NCBI GenBank assembly: GCA_023426145.1 | Contig: JAFABG010000044.1 | Coordinates: 1 to 62,669 of the forward strand | Origin: Bacteroidota bacterium | GTDB taxonomy: Bacteria; Bacteroidota; Bacteroidia; Bacteroidales; Bacteroidaceae | Length of the DNA: 62,669 nucleotides | Direction: 5' to 3' | In this document: positions 26,420 through 35,536 of the stretch, in pieces | How the letters are laid out: each line of letters begins with the position of its first letter | Numbering within the stretch: the stretch's first letter is position 1 | Translations under genes and position numbers: made by a program | The notes under the pieces: model-generated | Told to the model about the DNA's origin: nothing | Seen by the model: the letters and a program-made list of their open reading frames with translations, nothing else | The model's database searches: none

Positions 26420-28078
26420 TTACCAAACAAAACTTTCGTTCACCACAGACACATTTCCACAAGCATCCGTAACGGTCATTTCTAAACTGTGATTCTTCCC
26501 CTGTTCCACATGCTTTGGGTCGAGCACACATTCCCAATAAGGTTTAATCAAATTAGGACGACCGAAAAGAGCATATTTACCGTCAATTGTTCCTCGATAC
26601 GAAGCAACGCCTGACTCTTCATCTTTAAAACGAAAAACAATCTTTCCATTTCTTCTCCACTGACTCTTATTGATGGCCTTTATCTGTGGTGGAATCGTAT
26701 CTACAGCGACGGTATAAGTGCCCAATTTACGAATCTTAGCTTTCATAAATCCATTTTCATAGACTCCACCTACGCTTTGTTTCCTTCCATGGGGCATGAT
26801 GCATTCCACATAGTATTTAGTCATATCCTCTACCGGTTTCCATCTTAATCCTATATGCAGTATCCCCCCCGAATGTAAAGCCACCGGTTGATCATTCAAT
26901 TGATAAGTATAAGCTACAGCACCGCTATCCACTTTCATCTGAAAATGAAGAGGTACATCATCATACAGCTGTCCCTTGGGCACCACTAAAGTCAAACCGG
27001 GTTCTTGCAAATAATTCGTTTTATTCCAAGCAAAGAAATATTTTTCGCGATGATTCAACGGTTCAATAGGCTGTTTTTCTCCTCGAACAGTAAAATGATA
27101 GTAAGACGTGTTACCAAAGGCATCGCTTAACGTATACTCAAACAGATAATCTCTTTCTTCATCAATAGTGATCAATCCCCGATTCCCATTCGAAGCTTTC
27201 AGCATTCGTAAGGTATTTCCTGGATCAATAAAAGATTTCATATACTGACCATACGTCCAAGAGTTGATCATTCGGTTTTCATCCTGCGAAAAACGGTCCA
27301 CAGTGCTTCGAAACACTTCGTTTCCATCCACCGTGAGCACAACAGAATATACTCCATAATGATTGCTCACCCCATTCATGTAATCATAGGCTTTAATACC
27401 GACTCCTATTTCTCCCCAAGCCTCAACCGGGTGAATAGCATCGGGATGAATCTTCTTGTTTTCTTGGCTTCCTTCCACCACCCCTTTGCCTAGTTGAGGA
27501 AAGAGCATGATGCTTTCAGCTTCCGGTTCCCGAGTATCCTTTAAGCTCTCTTCAAAAAAAGGCATGGGATCAATATAATCTCCCGTTTTAGTCTCAAACA
27601 CATCGAGATGAAGATGAGGTCCAAAGGAATACCCCGTGTTTCCACTCCATGCAATCTGCTGACCGGCTACAACAGGATATTCATCAGGATTAGGAACAAT
27701 TTCCACCTCCCAATTTTCATTTTCATACTGAAGTTGTTCCACTCTCTCGGCAATAGGCGACACAAAAGCGCTCAGATGACGATTGATCGTAGAGTAACCA
27801 TTATGATAACAAACATCCAGCACATGTCCCGACCCTTTGGTCACTCGAATGCGTGAAATATATCCATCGCCAAGGGCAAGAACCGGTTTACCAATCTCGC
27901 CTCCCGTTTTAAAATCTAAGCCGCCATGAAAGTGATTGGAACGAATCTCGCCAAAATTTCCACTCAATGTAAGAGGAAAATCAAAAGGGGGACTAAAGGT
28001 GCCGTGCTTCTCTTCCTGTGCATTCCCCTTCACACAACAGGCCAAAAATAAAGCAGCAATATATCTTTTCATGAGCAT
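26420..28078 (-). CDS. Secreted M23 metallopeptidase
   Basis: Peptidoglycan or peptide endopeptidase of the LytM/M23 family. The zinc motifs NHFHGGLDF (His and Asp) and GPHLHLDV are both present in the N-terminal third. The rest is beta-rich with no motif I recognise. I chose the ATG at 28078 (552 residues, signal peptide MLMKRYIAALFLACCVKGNAQ); 28072 is also possible. A longer start at 28108 would lie upstream of the predicted -7 box TACATTTG (28098-28105, minus strand). It is co-transcribed with the C69 peptidase. Confidence 0.88.
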   Translation of the reverse strand: MLMKRYIAALFLACCVKGNAQEEKHGTFSPPFDFPLTLSGNFGEIRSNHFHGGLDFKTGGEIGKPVLALGDGYISRIRVTKGSGHVLDVCYHNGYSTINRHLSAFVSPIAERVEQLQYENENWEVEIVPNPDEYPVVAGQQIAWSGNTGYSFGPHLHLDVFETKTGDYIDPMPFFEESLKDTREPEAESIMLFPQLGKGVVEGSQENKKIHPDAIHPVEAWGEIGVGIKAYDYMNGVSNHYGVYSVVLTVDGNEVFRSTVDRFSQDENRMINSWTYGQYMKSFIDPGNTLRMLKASNGNRGLITIDEERDYLFEYTLSDAFGNTSYYHFTVRGEKQPIEPLNHREKYFFAWNKTNYLQEPGLTLVVPKGQLYDDVPLHFQMKVDSGAVAYTYQLNDQPVALHSGGILHIGLRWKPVEDMTKYYVECIMPHGRKQSVGGVYENGFMKAKIRKLGTYTVAVDTIPPQIKAINKSQWRRNGKIVFRFKDEESGVASYRGTIDGKYALFGRPNLIKPYWECVLDPKHVEQGKNHSLEMTVTDACGNVSVVNESFVW

Positions 28079-28097
28079 TTTCTCTTTTTTGCTTCCG

Positions 28098-28105
28098 CAA
28101 ATGTA
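28098..28105 (-). promoter_or_regulatory. -7 box of the M23 peptidase promoter
   Basis: TACATTTG on the minus strand fits TAnnTTTG, 19 nt from the chosen start codon. It rules against the longest reading frame as the translated form. Confidence 0.5.
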
Positions 28106-28259
28106 CATTATTCCAACTAGATTACGAAATATACAAGAGCTAGGAAAAGCTAAGAAATGTTTTCAGCAAACATTCTGCTGTTAAACATCTGTAGAAGAAT
28201 AACAACGAATACAGATTATTCGTACTTTCGAAGCTGTTAAACACTTAAAATATATCATT

Positions 28260-29366
28260 ATGATCATTGGAGTACCTAAAGAAATTAAAAACAATGAAAA
28301 CCGGGTAGGAATGACACCCTCCGGTGTTTCCTCAGTTGTGAAGCAAGGTCACCAAGTATACATCCAGCATACCGCAGGCCTCAATAGTGGTTTCCCGGAT
28401 GAAGCTTATCTAGAAGTAGGAGCGCAAGTGCTTCCAACGATAGAAGATGTTTATGCCATTGCAGACATGATTGTTAAAGTAAAAGAACCCATAGCGCCGG
28501 AATATAAGCTGATAAAAAAAGGCCAACTATTGTTCACTTATTTCCATTTTGCTTCCGACGAAGAGCTCACACTTGCCATGATAGAAAGCAAATCGATTTG
28601 TCTGGCGTATGAAACCGTTGAAAAATCCGACCTTTCTCTCCCCTTACTCATCCCAATGAGCGAGGTTGCCGGACGCATGTCTATTCAAGAGGGTGCTCGT
28701 TTTCTAGAGAAACCTCAAGGTGGAAAAGGCATTCTTCTAGGAGGAGTTCCAGGAGTGAAACCAGCCAAGGTGCTCATCCTTGGAGGAGGTGTAGTTGGTT
28801 ATAATGCAGCTCAAATGGCAGCAGGAATGGGAGCTGACGTGACTATTACCGATATCAACTTACCTCGTCTACGTTATCTTAGTGATACTTTACCTCGAAA
28901 CGTGAAAACACTATATGCTTCCGAGCTAAGAATTAAAAAAGAATTGGCAGATGTTGACATGGTGGTGGGTTCGGTATTAATCCCAGGAGATAAAGCCCCT
29001 CATTTAGTTACTAGAGAAATGTTGAGCTTGATGAAACCAGGTACAGTGCTGGTGGATGTAGCCATAGATCAAGGAGGATGTTTCGAAACATCACACCCTA
29101 CCACCCATAGCGAACCAACTTACGTCATAGATGGTATTGTACACTATGCAGTTGCCAACATTCCGGGAGCAGTGCCTTATACCTCTACCCTTGCATTGAC
29201 CAATGCCACGTTACCTTATGTTATTGCTTTAGCGAATAAAGGTTGGAAAAAAGCGTGTAAAGAAGATCACTCTTTAGCACTAGGATTGAATGTAGTGGAA
29301 GGTAAAGTAGTTTTCAAAGCCGTGGCAGATGTCTTCGGATTAAAATACGAACCTATTACACTTTAA
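28260..29366 (+). CDS. ald: Alanine dehydrogenase
   Basis: NAD-dependent enzyme that interconverts L-alanine and pyruvate plus ammonia. The 368 residues begin with the family N-terminus MIIGVPKEIKNNENRVGMTP, have the substrate-site lysine in IVKVKEP and the histidine in FTYFHFASD, and the NAD loop GGGVVGYNAAQMA (about 175-187). The length is that of Ald rather than transhydrogenase. It is divergent from the M23 peptidase gene. Confidence 0.92.
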   Translation: MIIGVPKEIKNNENRVGMTPSGVSSVVKQGHQVYIQHTAGLNSGFPDEAYLEVGAQVLPTIEDVYAIADMIVKVKEPIAPEYKLIKKGQLLFTYFHFASDEELTLAMIESKSICLAYETVEKSDLSLPLLIPMSEVAGRMSIQEGARFLEKPQGGKGILLGGVPGVKPAKVLILGGGVVGYNAAQMAAGMGADVTITDINLPRLRYLSDTLPRNVKTLYASELRIKKELADVDMVVGSVLIPGDKAPHLVTREMLSLMKPGTVLVDVAIDQGGCFETSHPTTHSEPTYVIDGIVHYAVANIPGAVPYTSTLALTNATLPYVIALANKGWKKACKEDHSLALGLNVVEGKVVFKAVADVFGLKYEPITL

Positions 29367-29396
29367 CGGGCAATAATATTTATTGTCATTTCATAA

Positions 29397-29427
29397 CCGT
29401 GCAAAGAAGTTATATTTTTTTGCACGG
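29397..29427 (+). terminator. Hairpin after alanine dehydrogenase
   Basis: A perfect 9-bp stem (29397-29405 with 29419-29427) followed by a short T-containing tract. It is a probable but not strong terminator. Confidence 0.55.
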
Positions 29428-29443
29428 TATTCTTATGACCTTT

Positions 29444-29477
29444 TTTGTTTCGCTTTACAATTTTTATTGTATATTTG
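29444..29477 (+). promoter_or_regulatory. Promoter of the PfkB sugar kinase
   Basis: TTTG (29444-29447) is followed after 22 nt by TATATTTG (29470-29477). The spacing is slightly longer than the usual 19-21 nt. The start codon is 79 nt further on. Confidence 0.5.
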
Positions 29478-29555
29478 AGTAGCTATTACATTTTTCAGTC
29501 TAAGGAATATCCCTGAAAATTGGAATTGTTTTACACTCACATAAAAATAAATCAA

Positions 29556-30605
29556 ATGGTAGCACACAAAAAAGTCGTGACATTCGGAGAAATTATGATG
29601 CGCCTTACCGCTCCTCATTTTTTACGATTTTCACAAACAAAAGACTTTACGTTAACTTATGGCGGTAGTGAAGCAAATGTAGCCGCTTCATTATCTTATT
29701 TTGGAATCCCTGCAGAGTTTGTAACGCGTTTGCCCGACAATGGTATGGCCCATGCATGTATAGACGATCTGCGAGCGAACGGCCTTCATACCGATGGTAT
29801 TGTTTTTGGAGGAAAACGTATCGGTCTTTACTTTCTTGAGAGTGGAGCAGCTTTTCGTAATTCGAATGTTGTATACGATAGAGATGGTTCTTCGTTTGCT
29901 ACCCTTAAGCCTGGAATGATTGATTGGGAAAGTATATTTAAAGATGCAGGCTGGTTCCATTGGTCGGGTATTTCTGCGGCTATCACACAAGATGCTGCCG
30001 ATGCTTGTTTGGAAGCACTTCAAGTAGCCGATAAAATGGGGCTCACGATTTCTTGTGATTTAAATTATAGAAAAAAATTGTGGCAATATGGACGCACTGC
30101 TCCCGAAGTAATGGCACCACTTTTACAATATAGTGATGTTATCTTTGGTGCAGAAGCTGAATATTGCGAAGTCATGAATACCCGTTCTGTTGTCTTTAAA
30201 GCAGTAGACGAAAACTATAAAATGGATCTTGCAGCAATGGAAGAATTGTGTAAAGATGTACTTCATCAGGTACCTCGTTGCAAAAAAGTATTTTTAGAAA
30301 TGCGCAATTCCATCACGTCCAATCATAACCTACTAGGAGCAGTAGTTTATTCTAATGGAACACTAAAGAAAAGTCGTATTTATGCTATCGAAAGTGAAGT
30401 AGACCGTATGGGTGCAGGTGACGCATTTGCAGCTGGAATGATTTACGGATTGCTGACTTACCCAGATGACGATCAAAAAACACTCGACTTTGCACTAGCT
30501 GCATCGGCATTGAAAAATACCATTTATGGTGATATCAATACAGTGTCTTCCGAAGAAGTTGCTTCGCTAGCAGCTGGAAACACCTCGGGGCGAGTAAACA
30601 GATAA
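29556..30605 (+). CDS. PfkB-family sugar kinase, probable 2-dehydro-3-deoxygluconokinase
   Basis: ATP-dependent sugar kinase of 349 residues. The N-terminal GGSEANVAASLSYFG motif and the C-terminal ribokinase signature DRMGAGDAFAAGMIYGL, with the catalytic Asp, define the family. The overall pattern resembles KDG kinases of hexuronate breakdown, but no other hexuronate gene is nearby. I chose ATG 29556; a TTG start 36 nt earlier is also open but unlikely. Confidence 0.82.
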   Translation: MVAHKKVVTFGEIMMRLTAPHFLRFSQTKDFTLTYGGSEANVAASLSYFGIPAEFVTRLPDNGMAHACIDDLRANGLHTDGIVFGGKRIGLYFLESGAAFRNSNVVYDRDGSSFATLKPGMIDWESIFKDAGWFHWSGISAAITQDAADACLEALQVADKMGLTISCDLNYRKKLWQYGRTAPEVMAPLLQYSDVIFGAEAEYCEVMNTRSVVFKAVDENYKMDLAAMEELCKDVLHQVPRCKKVFLEMRNSITSNHNLLGAVVYSNGTLKKSRIYAIESEVDRMGAGDAFAAGMIYGLLTYPDDDQKTLDFALAASALKNTIYGDINTVSSEEVASLAAGNTSGRVNR

Positions 30606-30620
30606 GAATAAGCCCCTTTT

Positions 30621-30762
30621 AGAAAAGTGATAGGTGGCAGATAACAACTGACATAAATAAAGGAGGTAACTTCTCACGAAGCCCTCCTTTAAAGAACATA
30701 ATCACCTCTTTTTTTTAAACTGGTTAGGATTTTATTGAGGTGTTATGATCTATCACTTTTCT
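30621..30762. repeat. Nested inverted repeats between converging genes
   Basis: The outer arms AGAAAAGTGATAG (30621-30633 with 30750-30762) are a perfect 13-bp repeat. Inside are AAAGGAGG/CCTCCTTT (30659-30666 with 30683-30690) and CATAATCACCTC/GAGGTGTTATG (30697-30708 with 30737-30747, one bulge). The inner parts can serve as terminators. The outer ends make the whole 142-bp unit resemble a small non-coding mobile repeat, but no target duplication is evident. Confidence 0.6.
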
Positions 30763-30795
30763 CTCTTTCTAATTCCGAAGTTCATCAAGCGATAC

Positions 30796-31143
30796 TTAGC
30801 TAAAAGCTAATTTACCACTTACAATATCTTCGACCATCCCATCATATGGTTTTTCAGATATTACTTTTTCATTGTTAGCGCCTTCGTTGTTTGCATAGAA
30901 GATATCTCCAAATTCTGCAACAACATACTTAGGATAAGTTTCGTATTTTTCGCGGCTTTCTTCCATTTTAGGAATAAAGTTATTTTGGTAGCACACAGTG
31001 ATCTCTGGATGTTCGTGAACCCATTTTGGAAAGAAGATAATACCGTGAAGTTTCTTCTGTTCTGGCATAAATACAAGACTTACATCAGTTCCTGTGGGTA
31101 ACTCTCTCTGTTTAAATTTTCCACAAAAATAGAGACTTTTCAC
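30796..31143 (-). CDS. Hypothetical protein, 115 residues
   Basis: I do not recognise the family. The product is soluble, with no signal peptide or membrane helix. It is rich in aromatic and charged residues and has a KLHGIIFFPKWVHEHPEITV segment in the middle. It is read away from the broken AraC gene, 66 nt apart, and could be its former target. The start is the first ATG; an internal ATG at residue 26 is also possible. Confidence 0.6.
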   Translation of the reverse strand: MKSLYFCGKFKQRELPTGTDVSLVFMPEQKKLHGIIFFPKWVHEHPEITVCYQNNFIPKMEESREKYETYPKYVVAEFGDIFYANNEGANNEKVISEKPYDGMVEDIVSGKLAFS

Positions 31144-31209
31144 AAGGCAGTATTGGCGTAAAAAGAAAAAAAAATATTAATTTAGGCCACAATTAATTTA
31201 TTTGTGCTT

Positions 31210-32064
31210 ATGAATGAACAACAAAAACGCTTTATATCAAGCGTAGATGCCTCTGACGAATATGAAATCATGATTTTGAGCACTGATTTGGAACAGGTTA
31301 TACTCCCAGAGCATCAACATCAAAAATATCAAATAGTCTATACCGTCTCGGGTACCTTGCATATCGCTATCAACGAAAAGAACTATTTCATTCCGGAGAA
31401 ACATATTGCCTGGATTCCAGCCAATTTGCCCCACCGTTTGACAAGTAATAATACAAAAGTGATGCTTTATTCCATCTATTGTAATGTAGCTTGGGAGATA
31501 AATCAAGAGAAGAGTACTCCATGGGATTTACCCCGAACAGCCTATGATCAATTTGCTGTGTTTCGGGCAAATGCACTAGTACTCGAAAACTTTAAGTATA
31601 TAGGATAGGGCGGGCGTACTAGTATCAATGCCATTGAAACGCCCGACCTTTATTGGTACACAATTACCTTTTTACGCATGTTGCCAACCATGGGACTCGA
31701 TTATCATGTCCCCCTTCAAGTGCTTATCATTCCAGAGGATAAACGACTGGTTCCGGTTCTCGAATTTATCAATCAACATCTAAACGAACCGTTGACTTTG
31801 GATGATCTAGCAGCAACCTTTGGCTTTTCAGTACGGAATCTTACCCGAATCTTCACGAAATCCAAGTTAAAGTTTACCAACTACCTCAATTATCAGCGTG
31901 TAGTACGTGCCATAGAGCTTTTTTCAGAAAACAATAAAATAATTCAAGAAGTGGCCTACGATGTTGGTTTTACGACACCAAGTAGTTTTAATCGTGTATT
32001 CAAACAAATCACCGGGCTCAATCCTACTGCTTTTTGCAACGAGATGTATCATAAAGAAAAATGA
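31210..32064 (+). pseudogene. AraC-family regulator interrupted by one amber codon
   Basis: One continuous frame of 284 codons, the usual AraC length, is broken only by TAG at 31606-31608. The first part (31210-31605) is the cupin sensing domain (PEHQHQKYQIVYTVSG). The part after the TAG continues in the same frame through a linker into a complete double helix-turn-helix domain (VLEFINQHLNEPLTLDDLAA and EVAYDVGFTTPSSFNRVFKQ). It is either a fresh nonsense mutation, a sequencing error, or two separately made halves; ATG 31678 could restart the DNA-binding half. Confidence 0.8.
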
Positions 32065-32084
32065 GAAAAACGAGTAATCATTTA

Positions 32085-33020
32085 TCAAAAATAAGTTTTC
32101 TCCGCAGCCTGCCGATAAGCCTCAACTAATTCACGCATCACTTCGGCTACAGGTTGTTGACGCTCAACAAGGGCTGAAACCTGCCCAATCTCCAATTCGC
32201 CTGCTTCCAAGTCGCCTTCAAAGATTCCTTTTTTAGCGCGTCCTCTACCGAGCAAAGCTTTGAGTTCTTCTACTGATGCGCCATTATCCTCGGCTTTCTC
32301 CACTTCAGCACGAAAAGAGTTCTTTACTAACCGAGTAGGAGCCAATTTCTTCAATAATAGTTTCGTATCTCCTTCTACTAAACTCAAGCAGTATTTTTTA
32401 AACTCCGGACTAGCAGAACTCTCATCGGTCAAAGCAAAGCGAGTACCGATCTGCACACCTTCAGCTCCTAGAACCATAGCTGCCAGAATCCCTTCTCCGG
32501 TACCAACACCTCCTGCGGCAATCAAAGGTAATGTGGTTGCTTTGCGTACTGATGGAATGAGACAAAAAGTCGTTGTTTCTTCGCGCCCATTATGTCCTCC
32601 AGCTTCGAAACCTTCGGCAACAACCGCATCGACTCCGGCTTCTTCACATTTCACAGCAAATCGAGAAGAAGAAACAACATGAGCCACAAGAATCCCACGT
32701 TCGTGCAACCATCCCGTCCATGCTTTAGGATTACCGGCCGAAGTAAAAACAATCTTCACACCTTCTTCAGCAACAATCGTCATTATTTCTTCAATCTGAG
32801 GATACATCAAAGGAATATTCACCCCAAAAGGCTGGTTAGTAGCTGCCTTGCATTTACGAATATGCTCGCGAAGGACTTCAGGATGCATCGATCCGGAGCC
32901 AATCAGCCCAAGCCCACCGGCATTGCTAACTGCGGCTGCAAGCCTCCAACCACTACACCACACCATACCACCTTGAACTATAGGATATCGAATACCAAAA
33001 AGAGAAGTTATTCTATTCAT
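32085..33020 (-). CDS. NAD(P)H-dependent FMN oxidoreductase, FabK/nitronate monooxygenase family
   Basis: A TIM-barrel flavoprotein of 311 residues. N-terminal YPIVQGGMVWCSGWRLAAAVSNAGGLG, the EGFEAGGHNGRE active-site segment and the FMN-phosphate loop IAAGGVGTG are family hallmarks. Members are nitronate monooxygenases or enoyl-ACP reductase II (FabK); the two cannot be separated by eye. The EAGGHNG motif and the length resemble FabK. It stands alone, converging on the AraC gene. Confidence 0.82.
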   Translation of the reverse strand: MNRITSLFGIRYPIVQGGMVWCSGWRLAAAVSNAGGLGLIGSGSMHPEVLREHIRKCKAATNQPFGVNIPLMYPQIEEIMTIVAEEGVKIVFTSAGNPKAWTGWLHERGILVAHVVSSSRFAVKCEEAGVDAVVAEGFEAGGHNGREETTTFCLIPSVRKATTLPLIAAGGVGTGEGILAAMVLGAEGVQIGTRFALTDESSASPEFKKYCLSLVEGDTKLLLKKLAPTRLVKNSFRAEVEKAEDNGASVEELKALLGRGRAKKGIFEGDLEAGELEIGQVSALVERQQPVAEVMRELVEAYRQAAEKTYF

Positions 33021-33057
33021 CGTTTTATGTTTATTTCTGTTTGACTAATAAACAGTT

Positions 33058-33804
33058 TCAGCGTTCAATCTGTTCAATGGGATGGTTAATCAAGACAGTA
33101 GTCGAATCTCCATAAGCTTTCAATACTTCTAACGTGCGCTCACGTCTCTCCCTCCCTTTTTTATTCCAAAACTCTTTAGTGAACACAGCCATAAGATCCA
33201 ATCCGCCAATGGTACCTCCATTAATATACACTCCACTTCCGCTAGACAGAGGGATAGGATTATCCATTACCACAGTATTCACCATCATTCCATTAGCCCT
33301 TTCGCTCATCTGACGTACGCGAACCCCACTTGCCCGTATTTCGTCTAAAGAATAACGAATTCCACCGGCTAGTGGGTTACGTGCCCAATTGGTATAAGAT
33401 CGTTGATGACGTATTTCATAATATGGATCTCCTCGCCAAGTGTTCTTATCCATTTTAATCTTCCTTTGATAGACAGGATCCCAATTATAAGGAGTATTTG
33501 CTTTATACGGCATCAAACTCAATACCACTTTAGGTTTGGGCAGTGCTTCCGGAAGAGACTCATCCGGAAGCATCCAATTCTTTTCCATCGACATGCGAGG
33601 CGCACCAACAGCACTACCGAAATCAATCTGTTTCACCACATCTTGATTTAAATTCAGCTCCTTATCACTGTTAAGCAATTTCTGTAAGCGCAAAGAATCT
33701 TGCTTGGTCCATTCTTGAGCACGCACAGACAAAGTTATCAGGCAAAGCAATATTGCTAATCTAAAACGTATCGTCAAATCACTCATCTTTTCATCCTTTT
33801 TCAA
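33058..33804 (-). CDS. Secreted protein of unknown function (DUF4858-like)
   Basis: A 248-residue protein with an N-terminal signal peptide (about 8-29, LAILLCLITLSVRAQ). It then has a proline-rich middle (PDESLPEALPKPKVVLSLMP) and a C-terminal part with NPLAGGIRYSLDEIRASG and YINGGTIGGLDLMAVF. It resembles a Bacteroides-only domain of unknown function, DUF4858 by recollection. Probably periplasmic. It lies 37 nt upstream of the FMN oxidoreductase on the same strand. Confidence 0.6.
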   Translation of the reverse strand: MKKDEKMSDLTIRFRLAILLCLITLSVRAQEWTKQDSLRLQKLLNSDKELNLNQDVVKQIDFGSAVGAPRMSMEKNWMLPDESLPEALPKPKVVLSLMPYKANTPYNWDPVYQRKIKMDKNTWRGDPYYEIRHQRSYTNWARNPLAGGIRYSLDEIRASGVRVRQMSERANGMMVNTVVMDNPIPLSSGSGVYINGGTIGGLDLMAVFTKEFWNKKGRERRERTLEVLKAYGDSTTVLINHPIEQIER

Positions 33805-33944
33805 TATTCACGAGACACTTTCTTCGTGTGCGAGCAGGGCCGATTTAGGCATAGCACATCCCAGTCAGTAGTGTAAAGCACTGCTGATAACCATAAACGT
33901 TACCAAATTCCTATTTGTTTTTTACTTCCAGAAAGGCATTCCTT

Positions 33945-34469
33945 TTACCACCATCGATAGCCCGTTCCACAAAGAGGCTCATCATAACAGGTATCAATGG
34001 TCCAAGCCGTTCTGGGATATTTTCTTCCCTCCCACCAACGTCGATAACAAGCTGCGGCATCAAGTACTTCCTCGTCCGTAAGGAAATAAATGGCTTCGTA
34101 GTTTTCAGCATTGGCCAGTACCATTCTGCATCCTAAAGAAGGCGGTGTTCCTTCTCTGATAGATTCGATGACCCAAAGCATACATTCGCCCAAACGTATT
34201 TTACCATTATTGGTATTATACACAGACGGAAAAGAGGGTATAATAGTCAGATCTTCTGCATAATTTAAAAGTTGAGGAATATCCTTTTCAGTGAAATGAG
34301 GCACTTCCACTACCCCTTTCTCATTCTTCATATTATAAGTACCCGCCTTCAACTGTTTCACAAAAACAGTCACATCGGGGTTATTATAATCCATTTCTTC
34401 GTTGCTGCATCCAGCAAAAGTTACCATGAGGCCTAAAACCATCCACAGCATTATAAGTGTTTTTTTCAT
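33945..34469 (-). CDS. Predicted lipoprotein of the sigma operon
   Basis: From ATG 34469 the product has 174 residues with a lipoprotein signal peptide whose lipobox is TFAGC. The body has no motif I recognise and ends with Trp-Trp. A longer start at 34505 would overlap the preceding gene by 25 nt and spoil the signal peptide. It follows the sigma factor and the barrel-like protein in the same operon. Confidence 0.65.
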   Translation of the reverse strand: MKKTLIMLWMVLGLMVTFAGCSNEEMDYNNPDVTVFVKQLKAGTYNMKNEKGVVEVPHFTEKDIPQLLNYAEDLTIIPSFPSVYNTNNGKIRLGECMLWVIESIREGTPPSLGCRMVLANAENYEAIYFLTDEEVLDAAACYRRWWEGRKYPRTAWTIDTCYDEPLCGTGYRWW

Positions 34470-34480
34470 TTTCAAAAGTA

Positions 34481-35536
34481 TTAGTACGTCATACGTAGTC
34501 CACAAAGTAAATTAAAGTTTGTTGGTCTTTTAGTTCTTACGGTAGCCAACTTAGAGTCCGTTTTGAAATGGTGTGTAACACCCGGCTCAGCAAAAACGGC
34601 AAGTCTATCGTTTATTTTGTAAGTAATTCCCATACCAGCTGTTGCAGCCAACTGCACAGGTTCTTCATTAAAGCCATTATCCGGAGCTCCAGCCACACAT
34701 TTATCAATAATTCCTCCAACAGTAGCATAAAGATCTATCTTCTTCGTCTTCAAAAAGGTGACATTAGCTTTTAAGGGAATACCTAAATAATGTAAGTGCT
34801 GTCCCGTGGACGACAGATTAGAGTACATCAATCCGGTTTCAATGCCAAGATAATCATTCAACTTTCTCTCGATAGTTAAACCTACTGAAACTGGCATTTT
34901 ATATGTTCCACTCTCAGCTGGCAATGCAGTTCCGACTTGCGCTTTTAAAGCCCAGCGATGTTTTTTAGGCATTTTCGTCTGAAGAGGTTGAGTCGTAACA
35001 ACTGTTTCTCCTGAATTTGTAGCTTGTTCGCCACTATTACTATTGGCCTGCCAATAGTTGTTACGCTCTTGAGCAGCATATCCGTTGCTATTTCTTTTCG
35101 AAGTCGTAGCTGAGAAAGAAAACGACATTGAAAACGAGATCGAAACAGAATCAGAATCATCATCCTGTAATCTCGATTGCAAACCGTATGGTTTAGGTGA
35201 AGGTTTAGGTAATACCGGGTTCATGGCCGTTGGCAACTGATTCACCCGTACGCCATCTCCATCTAATCTTCCACCGTTTTCAGCAACAATTTTGGTAAAA
35301 GCTTCTTCCATCTCTTCTTTTGGAGAGAAGTACCAGAAGGTGGCCGAAGAAGCTGCCAACACTAACAGCACAGAGGCTGCGGCAGCTACACGAAAGAATA
35401 TCAAGCGACGACGATTTTGAGAAGCAACAGGTATATCCCTTTCCAGCCCTTCCCAAAAGCCATCTCGAACAGTCATCTCCATATTGGAAAGCTGTGTCCG
35501 AAACAGATCTGTTATTTCATCATTTTCTTTCTTCAT
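34481..35536 (-). CDS. Membrane-anchored protein with C-terminal beta-barrel domain, putative anti-sigma partner
   Basis: A 351-residue protein without a signal peptide. Residues 1-42 form a charged, anti-sigma-like cytoplasmic stretch. A single helix at about 43-66 (RVAAAASVLLVLAASSATFWYF) is followed by a Ser/Asn/Gln-rich linker (about 95-190). The C-terminal 160 residues resemble small outer-membrane beta-barrels and end in an aromatic residue. It overlaps the sigma gene by 17 nt. The arrangement suggests a sigma-binding protein that reaches across the envelope. Function is inferred. Confidence 0.65.
   Translation of the reverse strand: MKKENDEITDLFRTQLSNMEMTVRDGFWEGLERDIPVASQNRRRLIFFRVAAAASVLLVLAASSATFWYFSPKEEMEEAFTKIVAENGGRLDGDGVRVNQLPTAMNPVLPKPSPKPYGLQSRLQDDDSDSVSISFSMSFSFSATTSKRNSNGYAAQERNNYWQANSNSGEQATNSGETVVTTQPLQTKMPKKHRWALKAQVGTALPAESGTYKMPVSVGLTIERKLNDYLGIETGLMYSNLSSTGQHLHYLGIPLKANVTFLKTKKIDLYATVGGIIDKCVAGAPDNGFNEEPVQLAATAGMGITYKINDRLAVFAEPGVTHHFKTDSKLATVRTKRPTNFNLLCGLRMTY

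Noticed and set aside
32260..33044. Two long frames opposite the FMN oxidoreductase
   Set aside because: They are shadows of a conserved gene; composition is Ser/Thr/Asn-rich and they mutually overlap.
33911..34111. Alternative minus-strand frame at the end of the lipoprotein gene
   Set aside because: It overlaps the lipoprotein in another frame and lacks a signal peptide or motif; the lipoprotein frame explains the region.
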